From contig JANQJZ010000027.1 in the NCBI GenBank assembly GCA_028281365.1, positions 1-34,362 of the forward strand: DNA of 34,362 nucleotides, written 5' to 3'. The notes beneath the pieces were generated by a model. That model had not been told where the DNA came from and made no database searches. It was given only the letters and a program-made list of their open reading frames with translations. Positions 1-7,156 of this stretch are shown here, one piece after another; the first letter of the stretch is position 1, and every line of letters begins with the position of its first letter. Both the position numbers and the translations under genes were made by a program. The DNA is from Gammaproteobacteria bacterium. Lineage in GTDB: Bacteria; Pseudomonadota; Gammaproteobacteria; Eutrophobiales; Eutrophobiaceae.

Positions 1-29
1 GGTGCATTCAACCACTCTGCCACCTCTCC
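1..29 (-). tRNA. tRNA-Ser, 5' portion only (cut by window edge)
   Basis: Read on the minus strand from position 29, the sequence starts GGAGAGGTGGCAGAGTGG and continues TTGAATGCACC. This is the acceptor 5' strand, the D arm and the start of the long-variable-arm class typical of bacterial tRNA-Ser, close to E. coli serT around the D loop. The anticodon lies beyond the window edge, so the isoacceptor cannot be stated. The serine call rests on the resemblance of the 5' half and is fairly firm. Confidence 0.8.
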
Positions 30-68
30 AGAACGATATTTTTAAATAGTCACTCTATATTATTTCAC

Positions 69-99
69 TTTATATGCACCGGTTTCCGGTGCACTACAA
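69..99 (-). promoter_or_regulatory. Perfect dyad between promoter-like hexamers, facing the tRNA
   Basis: Positions 75-93 read TGCACCGGTTTCCGGTGCA, a perfect 8-bp inverted repeat around TTT. On the minus strand it lies exactly between TTGTAG (99-94) and TATAAA (74-69), giving a 19-bp spacer. A dyad filling a 19-bp spacer is the architecture of MerR-family promoters. No MerR-type gene is in the window and a tRNA would be an unusual target, so the promoter reading is inference. The dyad itself is certain. It has no adjacent T tract, so it is not an ordinary terminator. Confidence 0.35.
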
Positions 100-205
100 G
101 CTACGTCAGTGTGTCGTGATCAAGAGGCGTGAGGATACATGATCACAGGCACAGGGAAAAGTATGATGATATAATTGAATTTAAAGAAAATTTCATAAAA
201 CTAAC

Positions 206-234
206 TTGAAATTTTCAACTCAAAGCATTACATA
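206..234 (+). promoter_or_regulatory. Possible sigma-70 promoter for the YccA-like gene
   Basis: TTGAAA (206-211) is followed after 17 bp by TACATA (229-234). The -35 matches consensus at 5 of 6 positions and the -10 is weak. The -35 lies within a 13-bp palindrome, TTGAAATTTTCAA (206-218). Placement about 30 nt before the start codon is reasonable. It is a pattern match only. Confidence 0.3.
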
Positions 235-266
235 TTAGGATATGTTTATTAACGAGGTGTAATTAA

Positions 267-938
267 ATGAACGAAACGTCAACAGTTGTAGTTCGTAGAT
301 CAGAATCGGTATTAGCAACGAATAAGCTAATCCGTAATACCTACATGTTGTTATCAATGACATTACTTTTCAGCGCGTTTACGGCTGGACTGTCAATGGT
401 TTTTAATCTTCCTCACCCGGGAGTTTTTCTTACATTAGTTGGGTATTTTGGTTTGTTGTTTCTCACTTCTGCACTTCGTAATAGTGCGTGGGGGCTAGCA
501 GCAGTCTTTGCACTAACAGGATTCATGGGCCTTACTCTTGGACCAATCATTAGTGCCTATCTGACAATGTTTTCCAATGGCACCCAGTTGGTAATGACGG
601 CTTTGGGTGGTACAGGTGCAATTTTCCTTGGTTTATCAGGCTACGCTTTAACGACACGTAAAGACTTTAGTTTTATGGGCGGTTTCCTGATGGTGGGTAT
701 ATTAGTGGCATTTCTTGCTGGATTAGGAGCGATGATATTTAGTATTCCTGCCCTTTCATTAGCCGTTTCAGCGATGTTTGTTTTACTAATGTCAGGTTTA
801 ATCCTTTATGAGACGAGTCAAATGATTCATGGAGGGGAAACCAATTACATCATGGCGACTATTGCACTTTATGTCACAATTTATAATTTATTCACTAGCC
901 TGTTGCATCTTCTAGGTGCATTTGCTGGCGAAGATTAA
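267..938 (+). CDS. yccA: Bax inhibitor-1 / YccA family inner membrane protein
   Basis: This 223-aa, almost entirely hydrophobic protein has seven predicted membrane segments, the length and architecture of E. coli YccA (219 aa). The C-terminal signature YETSQMIHGGETNYIMAT followed by LYVTIYNLF matches the family; E. coli YccA has FDTS where this has YETS. Established knowledge: YccA binds the membrane protease FtsH and slows degradation of its substrates, and family members such as BsYetJ are pH-sensitive calcium leak channels. The ATG is preceded by GAGGTG at a good distance. It stands alone, closed by a terminator, between a divergent tRNA and pntA. Family assignment is secure; the exact role here is inferred. 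Confidence 0.92.
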   Translation: MNETSTVVVRRSESVLATNKLIRNTYMLLSMTLLFSAFTAGLSMVFNLPHPGVFLTLVGYFGLLFLTSALRNSAWGLAAVFALTGFMGLTLGPIISAYLTMFSNGTQLVMTALGGTGAIFLGLSGYALTTRKDFSFMGGFLMVGILVAFLAGLGAMIFSIPALSLAVSAMFVLLMSGLILYETSQMIHGGETNYIMATIALYVTIYNLFTSLLHLLGAFAGED

Positions 939-962
939 TGTATTAGATTATAAATAGCATAT

Positions 963-988
963 AAAACCCGGTTTTTACCGGGTTTTTA
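963..988 (+). terminator. Rho-independent terminator after the YccA-like gene
   Basis: AAAACCCGG (963-971), a six-base loop and CCGGGTTTTT (978-987) form a strong stem followed by a T run, 25 nt after the stop codon. The hairpin repeat array begins directly at its T run. Confidence 0.85.
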
Positions 989-1167
989 TTTACACGGACG
1001 TAATGTATTTCGCGTGAGGGCACGACTGCATGGATGCAGGAGGTAGAACGAATCAGGACACCTACACGGATGTAGGTGGTAGAAAATGCCGGGGGGTGCG
1101 TTTCTAGCCTACCTGTAGGTACACATTTTCGAGACAGAGTCGAGGAAGCCCGAAGCGGCGCGATACC
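985..1167. repeat. Three-unit, 36-nt-period hairpin repeat array with flanking palindromes
   Basis: This covers most of the gene-free stretch between the YccA-like gene and pntA. Three units begin at 990, 1026 and 1062, each 36 nt, and each opens with a short stem closed by a YGGA loop: TTACA-CGGA-CGTAA (one A.C mismatch), CTGCA-TGGA-TGCAG and, from 1061, CCTACA-CGGA-TGTAGG. Units 2 and 3 also share the tail GGAGGTAGAA or GGTGGTAGAA. Beyond the array, 1110-1121 is the palindrome TACCT-GT-AGGTA, and 1158-1167 (GCGCGATACC) recurs at 4486-4495 in the element after pntB. The first 24 nt (985-1008) recur at 4321-4344 with two changes. A minus-strand open frame across it looks like a by-product of the repeat. 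Function is unknown. Confidence 0.75.
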
Positions 1168-1315
1168 TAAAAATCGCAATATAACCTTCTTTTGTAACGA
1201 GCCCAAAAACCTTACCTATGACTTAAACCCCTAATCATGCTAGCATCCCCCGTTTTTTTATTAGAACAAATATAACTACACCTAAATAAATCCAACACAA
1301 GTGGGAGGTAACACG

Positions 1316-2857
1316 ATGAAGATCGGGGTGCCTAAGGAGACATACGCAGGTGAAAAACGTGTAGCAACGACACCTGAAGTTATTAAATGGCTACAAAAGC
1401 TCGGGTACGAAGTAGCAGTTGAATCCGGCGCAGGGATGGAAGCCAACTTTTCTGATAATGCTTATCGTGAGGCCGGGGCTGAAGTTATTGGCGACACCAG
1501 GGCCTTATGGGATGCAGCAGACATTATATTTAAAGTCCGTGCTCCGGACGATAACGAAGTTGAATTACTTCATGATGGACAAACTTTAATCAGTTTTATC
1601 TGGCCAGCGCAAAATGAAGCGCTGATGCAAAAGCTTTCTTCGAAAAACGTAAATATCCTGGCGATGGATAGCGTACCTCGTATTTCACGAGCACAAAAGA
1701 TGGATGCACTAAGCTCGATGGCAAATATTGCGGGTTACCGGGCTGTTGTAGAAGCATCGCATGTCTTTGGTCGATTCTTTACCGGGCAAATTACTGCGGC
1801 CGGTAAGGTCAACCCTGCAAAAGTGTTGATTATTGGTGCAGGCGTCGCTGGTCTGGCCGCGATAGGTGCTGCCAATAGTATGGGCGCGATTGTCCGTTCA
1901 TTTGATACCCGACCTGAAGTTAAAGAGCAGGTTGAATCAATGGGCGCTGAATTTTTAATGCTGGATTTTGAAGAAGACGGCAGCGGCGAAGGCGGCTATG
2001 CCAAGACGATGAGTGATGAATTCATCGCAGCAGAAATGGCACTCTTTGCAGAACAAGCCAAAGAAGTCGACATTATTATTACCACTGCCCTGATACCAGG
2101 TAAACCGGCACCGAAATTAATCAGTGCCGACATGGTTAAATCAATGAAGAACGGCAGCGTGATTGTCGATTTGGCAGCAGAACAAGGCGGTAACTGTGAA
2201 TTAACCCTACCGCATGACATTACCGTTACCGATAACGGTGTGACAATTATTGGTTACAGTGACCTACCAAGTCGCTTGCCAACACAATCCAGTCAATTGT
2301 ATGCAACTAACTTGCGTCATTTGTTAACTGACATGACACCTGAAAAGGACGGTCAGATGACGATAGATTTCGAAGACGAAGCAGTACGTGGTGCAACAGT
2401 CATTAAAGCAGGCGAAATAACCTGGCCACCACCGCCACCAAAATTATCAGCGGCGGCCCCTGCACCTAAAGCAGCAGAAACAGCACCGGCTGTAGTTGAA
2501 GAACCGAAAAAACCGAGTGCGTTTAAGCAAGCAATACCATTAATTATTGGTGCGCTTCTTTTACTTGGTCTGGGTTCAGTCGCACCCGCCTCATTCATGC
2601 AACACTTTATTGTGTTCGTTCTGGCCTGCTTTGTCGGTTACATGGTTATCTGGAATGTCACACCCTCATTACATACACCGTTGATGAGTGTGACCAATGC
2701 GGTGAGTAGTATCATCATCATTGGTGCATTAATACAGATATCCTCTGACAATACATTGCTTATGGGCATTGCAGCCTTCGGCGTCCTTATAACCAGTATC
2801 AACATTGCGGGCGGCTTTGCCGTTACCCGACGTATGTTGGAAATGTTCAGGAAATAA
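1316..2857 (+). CDS. pntA: NAD(P) transhydrogenase subunit alpha
   Basis: The product (513 aa) is the NAD(H)-binding subunit of the membrane transhydrogenase, which uses the proton-motive force to reduce NADP+ with NADH. Visible parts are the N-terminal MKIGVPKE, the conserved [19 protein letters not shown] loop region, the Rossmann motif IGAGVAG, an acidic/proline-rich linker (PPPPPK followed by Ala/Pro), and C-terminal membrane helices ending in RRMLEMFRK. Length and domain order match E. coli PntA (510 aa), the single-chain alpha type. The start is taken at the ATG at 1316 because GGGAGGT (1303-1309) sits just upstream; the GTG at 1301 would overlap that ribosome binding site. pntB follows after 11 nt, so the two are co-transcribed. 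Confidence 0.97.
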   Translation: MKIGVPKETYAGEKRVATTPEVIKWLQKLGYEVAVESGAGMEANFSDNAYREAGAEVIGDTRALWDAADIIFKVRAPDDNEVELLHDGQTLISFIWPAQNEALMQKLSSKNVNILAMDSVPRISRAQKMDALSSMANIAGYRAVVEASHVFGRFFTGQITAAGKVNPAKVLIIGAGVAGLAAIGAANSMGAIVRSFDTRPEVKEQVESMGAEFLMLDFEEDGSGEGGYAKTMSDEFIAAEMALFAEQAKEVDIIITTALIPGKPAPKLISADMVKSMKNGSVIVDLAAEQGGNCELTLPHDITVTDNGVTIIGYSDLPSRLPTQSSQLYATNLRHLLTDMTPEKDGQMTIDFEDEAVRGATVIKAGEITWPPPPPKLSAAAPAPKAAETAPAVVEEPKKPSAFKQAIPLIIGALLLLGLGSVAPASFMQHFIVFVLACFVGYMVIWNVTPSLHTPLMSVTNAVSSIIIIGALIQISSDNTLLMGIAAFGVLITSINIAGGFAVTRRMLEMFRK

Positions 2858-2868
2858 GGGGGCGCATC

Positions 2869-4266
2869 ATGTCAGCAGGTTTAGTTACAGTTTCTTATAT
2901 TGGTGCGACGATCTTATTCATCCTGACACTGGGTGGATTAAGTCATCAGGAATCAGCCCGTAAAGGTAATGTCTACGGCATGATCGGTATGACGGTTGCG
3001 ATATTGGCAACGGTATTCGGTCCTGAAGTCACCGGTAATTTTGAATACATCATTATTACGATGTTAATCGGTGGCTCGATCGGTATCATCCTCGCGAAAA
3101 AAGTCGAGATGACGCAGATGCCCGAGCTGGTTGCGATACTGCACAGTCTGGTTGGATTGGCGGCAGTATTAGTCGGCTTTGTTAACTTCATGGGCGAAAG
3201 CACTCTTACCGGTGTCGAAAAAGTCATTCATGAAGTTGAGATCTATGTCGGTGTCTTAATTGGTGCCGTGACATTTTCAGGTTCGGTGATCGCCTTTGGT
3301 AAATTAAGCGGCAAGATTGGTGGTTCACCAATGCTGTTACCCGCACGCCATTGGTTAAACCTGGGCTTGCTTATCGCATCGATCTATTTTTGTTACGACT
3401 TTGTGCATCAAGCCGAAACCGGTGGTGGTATGACACCGTTAATCATTATGACCGTCATTGCCCTGTTGTTTGGTATTCACATGGTCATGGCGATCGGTGG
3501 TGCCGATATGCCTGTCGTGGTTTCGATGTTAAACAGTTATTCCGGTTGGGCTGCATCGGCAACCGGCTTTATGTTAGGCAATGACTTATTAATCGTTGTC
3601 GGTGCCTTGGTCGGTAGTAGTGGTGCTATCCTGAGTTACATCATGTGTCGCGCTATGAACCGAAACTTTATCTCGGTCATTGCCGGTGGTTTTGGTACCG
3701 ACACAGGTGCTGTTGCTGCAGGTGGTGATGAAGAACAAGGTGAAGTTGTTCCAATTGAAACGGATGATGTTGCCGGACTCCTGGTTAATGCGAAAGAAGT
3801 CATGATTATCCCGGGTTACGGTATGGCGGTTGCACAAGCCCAACATACTGTGAATGAAATTACCCAGGCCTTACGTGAAAAAGGTGTGAATGTGCGTTTC
3901 GGTATTCACCCGGTTGCAGGTCGTATGCCCGGCCACATGAATGTGCTATTAGCAGAAGCAAAAGTCCCGTATGACATCGTGTTTGAAATGGATGAAATCA
4001 ATGAAGACTTCCCGGATGTGGATGTCTCCGTTGTGATCGGCGCAAACGATATCGTTAACCCTTCTGCACAGGAAGATCCCAATAGTCCAATTGCGGGTAT
4101 GCCTGTACTGGAATGTTGGAAAGGGACAACCACAATTGTCCTGAAACGTAGCATGGCAACCGGTTATGCTGGGGTACAAAACCCGCTGTTCTTTAAAGAG
4201 AATACACGTATGTATTTTGGTGATGCTAAGGAAAGTTTGGATGCTGTACTCAAGGAGATTTTATAA
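2869..4266 (+). CDS. pntB: NAD(P) transhydrogenase subunit beta
   Basis: The product (465 aa; E. coli 462) carries the remaining membrane helices of the proton channel and the NADP(H)-binding domain III. The N-terminal 260 residues are hydrophobic. A short acidic linker ([16 protein letters not shown]) leads to domain III with [11 protein letters not shown], the fingerprint for NADP binding, then [25 protein letters not shown] and [16 protein letters not shown]. All are standard for PntB. It follows pntA after 11 nt with a GGGGGCG-rich ribosome site, and a strong terminator closes the operon. I see no anomaly. The pair would supply NADPH for biosynthesis and for thioredoxin reductase, which is encoded elsewhere in this window. 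Confidence 0.97.
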   Translation: MSAGLVTVSYIGATILFILTLGGLSHQESARKGNVYGMIGMTVAILATVFGPEVTGNFEYIIITMLIGGSIGIILAKKVEMTQMPELVAILHSLVGLAAVLVGFVNFMGESTLTGVEKVIHEVEIYVGVLIGAVTFSGSVIAFGKLSGKIGGSPMLLPARHWLNLGLLIASIYFCYDFVHQAETGGGMTPLIIMTVIALLFGIHMVMAIGGADMPVVVSMLNSYSGWAASATGFMLGNDLLIVVGALVGSSGAILSYIMCRAMNRNFISVIAGGFGTDTGAVAAGGDEEQGEVVPIETDDVAGLLVNAKEVMIIPGYGMAVAQAQHTVNEITQALREKGVNVRFGIHPVAGRMPGHMNVLLAEAKVPYDIVFEMDEINEDFPDVDVSVVIGANDIVNPSAQEDPNSPIAGMPVLECWKGTTTIVLKRSMATGYAGVQNPLFFKENTRMYFGDAKESLDAVLKEIL

Positions 4267-4298
4267 AAGCATTTCTTATAAAAACTTTTTAAAAATAG

Positions 4299-4323
4299 AA
4301 GCGCCCTACTTGGGCGCTTTTTT
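4299..4323 (+). terminator. Rho-independent terminator of pntAB
   Basis: AAGCGCCC (4299-4306), loop TACTT and GGGCGCTT (4312-4319) form a GC-rich stem running into a T tract, 33 nt after the pntB stop. Confidence 0.9.
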
Positions 4324-4344
4324 ATTTACATGGACGTGATGTAT
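4321..4344 (+). repeat. Second copy of the post-terminator YGGA hairpin unit
   Basis: These 24 nt match 985-1008 at 22 positions and contain ACATGGACGT, the same YGGA-loop hairpin core. Both copies start in the T tract of a terminator, after the YccA-like gene and after pntB, so the placement is shared as well as the sequence. The rest of this copy (4345-4380) has diverged from the 36-nt array. Confidence 0.7.
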
Positions 4345-4400
4345 GCTGCGGGCGCAGGACGCACAGGAGCAGCGATTGATTATTAATTTTTTTAACATAA

Positions 4401-4594
4401 GGTTTCGCCTGATGGCGAGTCACTTTTCTTTGCGTGGCCAAAGAAAAGTAACCAAAAGAAAGGCCACCCCCGATGCCTTGTCGCTGCGCGATACCCTCCT
4501 CCTTGTTTTATTTCATAACGGCACGCGCATAGATGACGTCCTGTCATCAATGCGCTTTCGCAACGTCCATGTTGCTCGCCTTGAAATAAAACAA
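4401..4594. repeat. Dense fold-back element, probably a dispersed intergenic repeat
   Basis: This fills most of the 550-nt gap between pntB and the next gene. In order: TCGCC/GGCGA (4405-4418); an 11-bp perfect stem ACTTTTCTTTG (4422-4432) with CAAAGAAAAGT (4439-4449); a 13-bp inverted repeat TTGTTTTATTTCA (4503-4515) with TGAAATAAAACAA (4582-4594). Inside the last lies a nested stem 4525-4555, GCGCAT-a-GATGAC, loop GTCCT, then GTCATC-a-ATGCGC, and the small stem GCAAC/GTTGC (4560-4575), whose complement carries the loop ATGGAC seen in the other repeats. The first half resembles, from memory, intergenic sequence repeated in many beta- and gammaproteobacterial genomes. Open frames on both strands across it (89 and 78 codons) are probably not genes. 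No transposase is present. Confidence 0.65.
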
Positions 4595-4723
4595 CGCCTC
4601 GGCAAGCCATAAGGGGGAATAAAATCAAACGTCGCTGATATTAAAAGCATATGCTAGTCTTTATGAAGCAAACGGAATACGGAATGGAGATAAAGGGATT
4701 GAATATACCCCATCAACTTTTCA

Positions 4724-4790
4724 CTTTAACAAAACATATGGAATCCATGTTTAACATGCTATGCTGATTCCAGATAACATACTGTTAAAG
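4724..4790. other. attC-like fold-back upstream of the accessory block
   Basis: CTTTAACA (4724-4731) pairs perfectly with TGTTAAAG (4783-4790), enclosing GGAATC (4740-4745) paired with GATTCC (4766-4771) and a central 13-nt palindrome CATGTTTAACATG (4746-4758). Two stems separated by unpaired spacers, with AAC and GTT at the outer boxes and a total of 67 nt, resemble an integron attC site. The right box GTTAAAG departs from the consensus GTTRRRY at its last base, the spacers are long (8 and 11 nt), and there is no integrase in view. I hold it as a fold-back with an attC-like layout, not an established attC. Confidence 0.3.
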
Positions 4791-4796
4791 CGCAAA
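4775..4796. repeat. Dyad repeat copy 1, upstream of the 383-aa gene
   Basis: TAACATACTGTTA (5-bp arms around TAC) ends 29 nt before the ATG and is followed by AAGCGCAAA. The same 13-mer and a GCGCAAA tail recur at 5977-5997 before the next gene. An operator shared by the two genes is one explanation; a recombination remnant is another, since this copy overlaps the right arm of the attC-like fold-back. Confidence 0.55.
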
Positions 4797-4816
4797 TCAA
4801 ATCGAAATGGAATGTT

Positions 4817-5968
4817 ATGAGCTTTGAAGTAGAGTTAGCAAATTTAAATGAAGATTACTTCTTCAAGGAATTTACGTTCTCGAAAACCACATTTCAACCA
4901 ACACCAAAAGATGAAGTAGAGTTAGCTGATAATATTATTTGGGTTGATAGTTTTTTAATTGCCTTTCAGCTCAAAGAGCGAAATATTACCGGCGAAACAA
5001 CATCGGAGGAAGAAGAGCGTTGGTTTTCTCGCAAGGTTATTACAAAGGGTACTAAACAGATACGTGATACACTTAATTACCTACAAGAAAACGAAAAAAT
5101 AGAACTAGAAAACCACCGTGGACACTCCTTCCATCTTGAAAGTAATAAAATAGATACTGTGCATAAAGTTGTATGTTACTTACCAAATTCAGTGCTCTCC
5201 GAAGAGAGCAGGATGAAAAAGTATCATACAAGTAGCACTGCTGGTGTGATACATATCATCACTGCTATTGACTATCTTGGTTGTGTACAAACACTACTTA
5301 CACCGTCAGAACTATCAGAATATTTGTCCTTTAGAGAAGAGTTAATAAACATATGGGGCGAGAAAGTTAACTCTGTTCCAGAACCAGCAATCATGGGACA
5401 GTATTTAGAAGGGAATGAACAATCTGAACCTTCAATTGAATACATTGAAATATTGAAGACGCTTGAACATAGAGCACATGAGTGGGATATGTCAGGCATC
5501 ATAAATAAATTTCCAGATAGAGTAACAACAGATAATGAACCTACTGATTACTATCATATCGTTCGTGAAATCGCTAAATTGAAACGCAACGAACTTCGGG
5601 AGCTTAAAAAGCGATTCGAATTATCGATGGAAAAGTCCCGGAAAAATGAATTTGCTATGCCGTATAGAATGGCTATTCCACGTACAGGCTGCGGTTTTGT
5701 ATTTATACCTTTAGAAGCTGAACTCGTACCTCACCGCAGACAAGGGTTACAAAATTTGACCCATGTATGTAAGTACGATTTAAAATTAAACAAATGTCTT
5801 GGTGTGTCATTTGCGCCAGAGTCAGATGCATGGTTTTCAGTCGAGTGGTGCTTTATTGAAAGCCAATGGGAATATGATCAAGAGCTTGATGAACGGTTAA
5901 AAAATGACAACCCTTTTAGAGAAGTAAGCACTAAGGAAATTGGCAGATATGATTATAAAGACGCTTAA
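4817..5968 (+). CDS. Hypothetical protein with probable PD-(D/E)XK nuclease-like core
   Basis: I do not recognise a named family for this 383-aa, soluble, charged protein. Residues 35-53 read ELADNIIWVDSFLIAFQLK, which fits the acidic-residue plus QxK active-site pattern of Mrr-like PD-(D/E)XK enzymes: candidate metal ligands D38 and D44 and the Q51-x-K53 pair at the end of a hydrophobic strand. The middle (around 60-110) is a charged helix with RWFSRKV. The C-terminal third contains RTGCGFVFIPLE and a WFSVEW-type strand pair, with no domain I can name. There is no signal peptide and no membrane segment. The ATG is taken as start; GGAATG upstream is a weak ribosome site. It opens the accessory block and sits 43 nt before the exported small gene. 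Nuclease activity is inference from a short motif. Confidence 0.75.
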   Translation: MSFEVELANLNEDYFFKEFTFSKTTFQPTPKDEVELADNIIWVDSFLIAFQLKERNITGETTSEEEERWFSRKVITKGTKQIRDTLNYLQENEKIELENHRGHSFHLESNKIDTVHKVVCYLPNSVLSEESRMKKYHTSSTAGVIHIITAIDYLGCVQTLLTPSELSEYLSFREELINIWGEKVNSVPEPAIMGQYLEGNEQSEPSIEYIEILKTLEHRAHEWDMSGIINKFPDRVTTDNEPTDYYHIVREIAKLKRNELRELKKRFELSMEKSRKNEFAMPYRMAIPRTGCGFVFIPLEAELVPHRRQGLQNLTHVCKYDLKLNKCLGVSFAPESDAWFSVEWCFIESQWEYDQELDERLKNDNPFREVSTKEIGRYDYKDA

Positions 5969-5976
5969 ATACGCTC

Positions 5977-5997
5977 TAACATACTGTTATGCGCAAA
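5977..5997. repeat. Dyad repeat copy 2, upstream of the small exported gene
   Basis: TAACATACTGTTA (5977-5989) followed by TGCGCAAA is identical over 13 nt to 4775-4787, and the GCGCAAA tail is offset by one base. Here the tail runs directly into the AAAAGGAG ribosome binding site of the gene starting at 6012. Confidence 0.55.
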
Positions 5998-6011
5998 AGG
6001 AGTATTCGCAA

Positions 6012-6350
6012 GTGTTGATAAGAAGATTAATCCCAGTAGCCTTATCATTAATAGTGTTTTGGTCGGGTACCGTGTTTGCAGATACGGCAGGCGACTTTCG
6101 TGGCATGGAAGGATGGACGATTATAGCAACCACTCAAGTCGAGGATGAGTTTGAAGGTTGTGATTTCGATAAAGTCATCAAATTTTTGAATGGCATGGCA
6201 CTAGAGTGTTCAACTTTCAGTTACACATACTCATTTATGCCGAATGCTGTGATTTTCGCAAAACCTGCAAAACATAAAGATATGGAGTTTTACCAAATTA
6301 AGGCGTTGATTGGCGATAAACTCTACGACATGTCTCCTCGGCTAAAGTGA
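6012..6350 (+). CDS. Small exported protein of unknown function
   Basis: The start is set at GTG 6012, nine nt after AAAAGGAG (5995-6002), giving 112 aa. The open frame extends to 5940, but that longer form overlaps the preceding gene and buries the signal peptide. From GTG the protein begins MLIRRLIPVALSLIVFW with a cleavage site near TVFA/DT, a clean Sec signal peptide. The mature part is about 88 residues with two cysteines, in EGCDFDK and ALECSTF, that could form a disulfide in the periplasm. I recognise no family. It follows the nuclease-like gene and shares its upstream dyad; the two may be co-regulated. The assignment as a real gene rests on signal peptide plus ribosome site. Confidence 0.6.
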   Translation: MLIRRLIPVALSLIVFWSGTVFADTAGDFRGMEGWTIIATTQVEDEFEGCDFDKVIKFLNGMALECSTFSYTYSFMPNAVIFAKPAKHKDMEFYQIKALIGDKLYDMSPRLK

Positions 6351-6433
6351 TAATGAATGCACATCACAAGTCACTCCAAAGCGACGCGCTAAAGGTGCGC
6401 CGATGAGCCTGATCGTTACATTGCATAATTAAA

Positions 6434-7120
6434 GTGCCATATATCACTAAAAAAGAACTAGAAGTTCCACGCAGTGCGGCGGAAGTAAAGGCTTGGGTAG
6501 ATACAAAACTTGAGGAAATTAGCAAGACTGAAGAAGGAAGGCATGCAGTAAGAACTCGAGAAGGATATTTGAAAGAATTAACGGAAGAAGCGTTACCGCT
6601 TGGCATATTTTGTGAACATTATTTTAAGAGTAGTAAATGTGTAACTTTAAATCACATAATTGGCAATCAAAATCATGATGTAGTAATTACAGACAAACGT
6701 TTGCGAAAATCACCTTTAAAGTATCTAGAAATAACACAGGCACATGATGGAGAAGATGCCCATCTTCGTATGGTAAAATTAAATGAAGAAGGACATGCAA
6801 ATGCATTTGGCAAAGTTAAGAAAAGTGGAACTAAGCATACTGGACTAACTATAGAAATCAATAACGAGGCCATTGAACACGGTGAACTGGTAAGAAAGGA
6901 ATTAAAAAGAATATATGAGGCAGCAGATAGAAAAAAAAGAAAGGAATATCCGGAAGGCACAGGCCTTATAATTATTTGTGATGATTATATTGCTTTCAGG
7001 AAGCCAGAAGATATTGAACAATTGAAAGAATACATAGAAAAAAATGTGTTAGCTGGTATGAGCAATTTTACGAAAATATTTGTTATAGGCTGGTCATCTA
7101 AAATTTATTTAGAGTATTAA
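6434..7120 (+). CDS. Hypothetical protein, possible degenerate PD-(D/E)XK fold
   Basis: The product is 228 aa from GTG 6434, the first usable start after an in-frame stop at 6410; there is no strong ribosome site, so the start is uncertain. The N-terminal 60 residues are helical and charged. Residues 80-101 give a strand pair with D82 (HDVVI) and E99-I-T101 (KYLEIT), the spacing of motifs II and III in PD-(D/E)XK nucleases but with Thr in place of the catalytic Lys. Later strands are GLIIICDDY (about 177-185) and KIFVIGW near the C-terminus. No signal peptide or membrane segment is present. The fold is inferred; if correct, loss of Lys suggests a non-catalytic or unusual enzyme. The neighbours are an exported small protein and a STAS protein. 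Confidence 0.65.
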   Translation: MPYITKKELEVPRSAAEVKAWVDTKLEEISKTEEGRHAVRTREGYLKELTEEALPLGIFCEHYFKSSKCVTLNHIIGNQNHDVVITDKRLRKSPLKYLEITQAHDGEDAHLRMVKLNEEGHANAFGKVKKSGTKHTGLTIEINNEAIEHGELVRKELKRIYEAADRKKRKEYPEGTGLIIICDDYIAFRKPEDIEQLKEYIEKNVLAGMSNFTKIFVIGWSSKIYLEY

Positions 7121-7156
7121 TTTAATACAAGATAACCAATCGTTGATAGAAGAAAG

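Noticed and set aside
943-1206. 87-codon open frame on the minus strand between the YccA-like gene and pntA
   Set aside because: It runs through the terminator and the 36-nt repeat array; the 36-nt period (12 codons) keeps the frame open. No ribosome site or recognisable domain.
3351-3584. Frames overlapping pntB and other core genes on either strand
   Set aside because: They are out-of-frame readings of well-supported genes with no domain or ribosome site.
4343-4628. Open frames on both strands (89 and 78 codons) after pntB
   Set aside because: They lie over the fold-back element, overlap each other and lack ribosome sites. Similar short frames are predicted wherever such intergenic repeats occur.
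6351-6433. Possible attC site between the small exported gene and the 228-aa gene
   Set aside because: The stretch has GC-rich short repeats (GCGC-TAAAGGT-GCGC) and a GTTA before the next gene, but no matching left box and no two-stem layout could be drawn.
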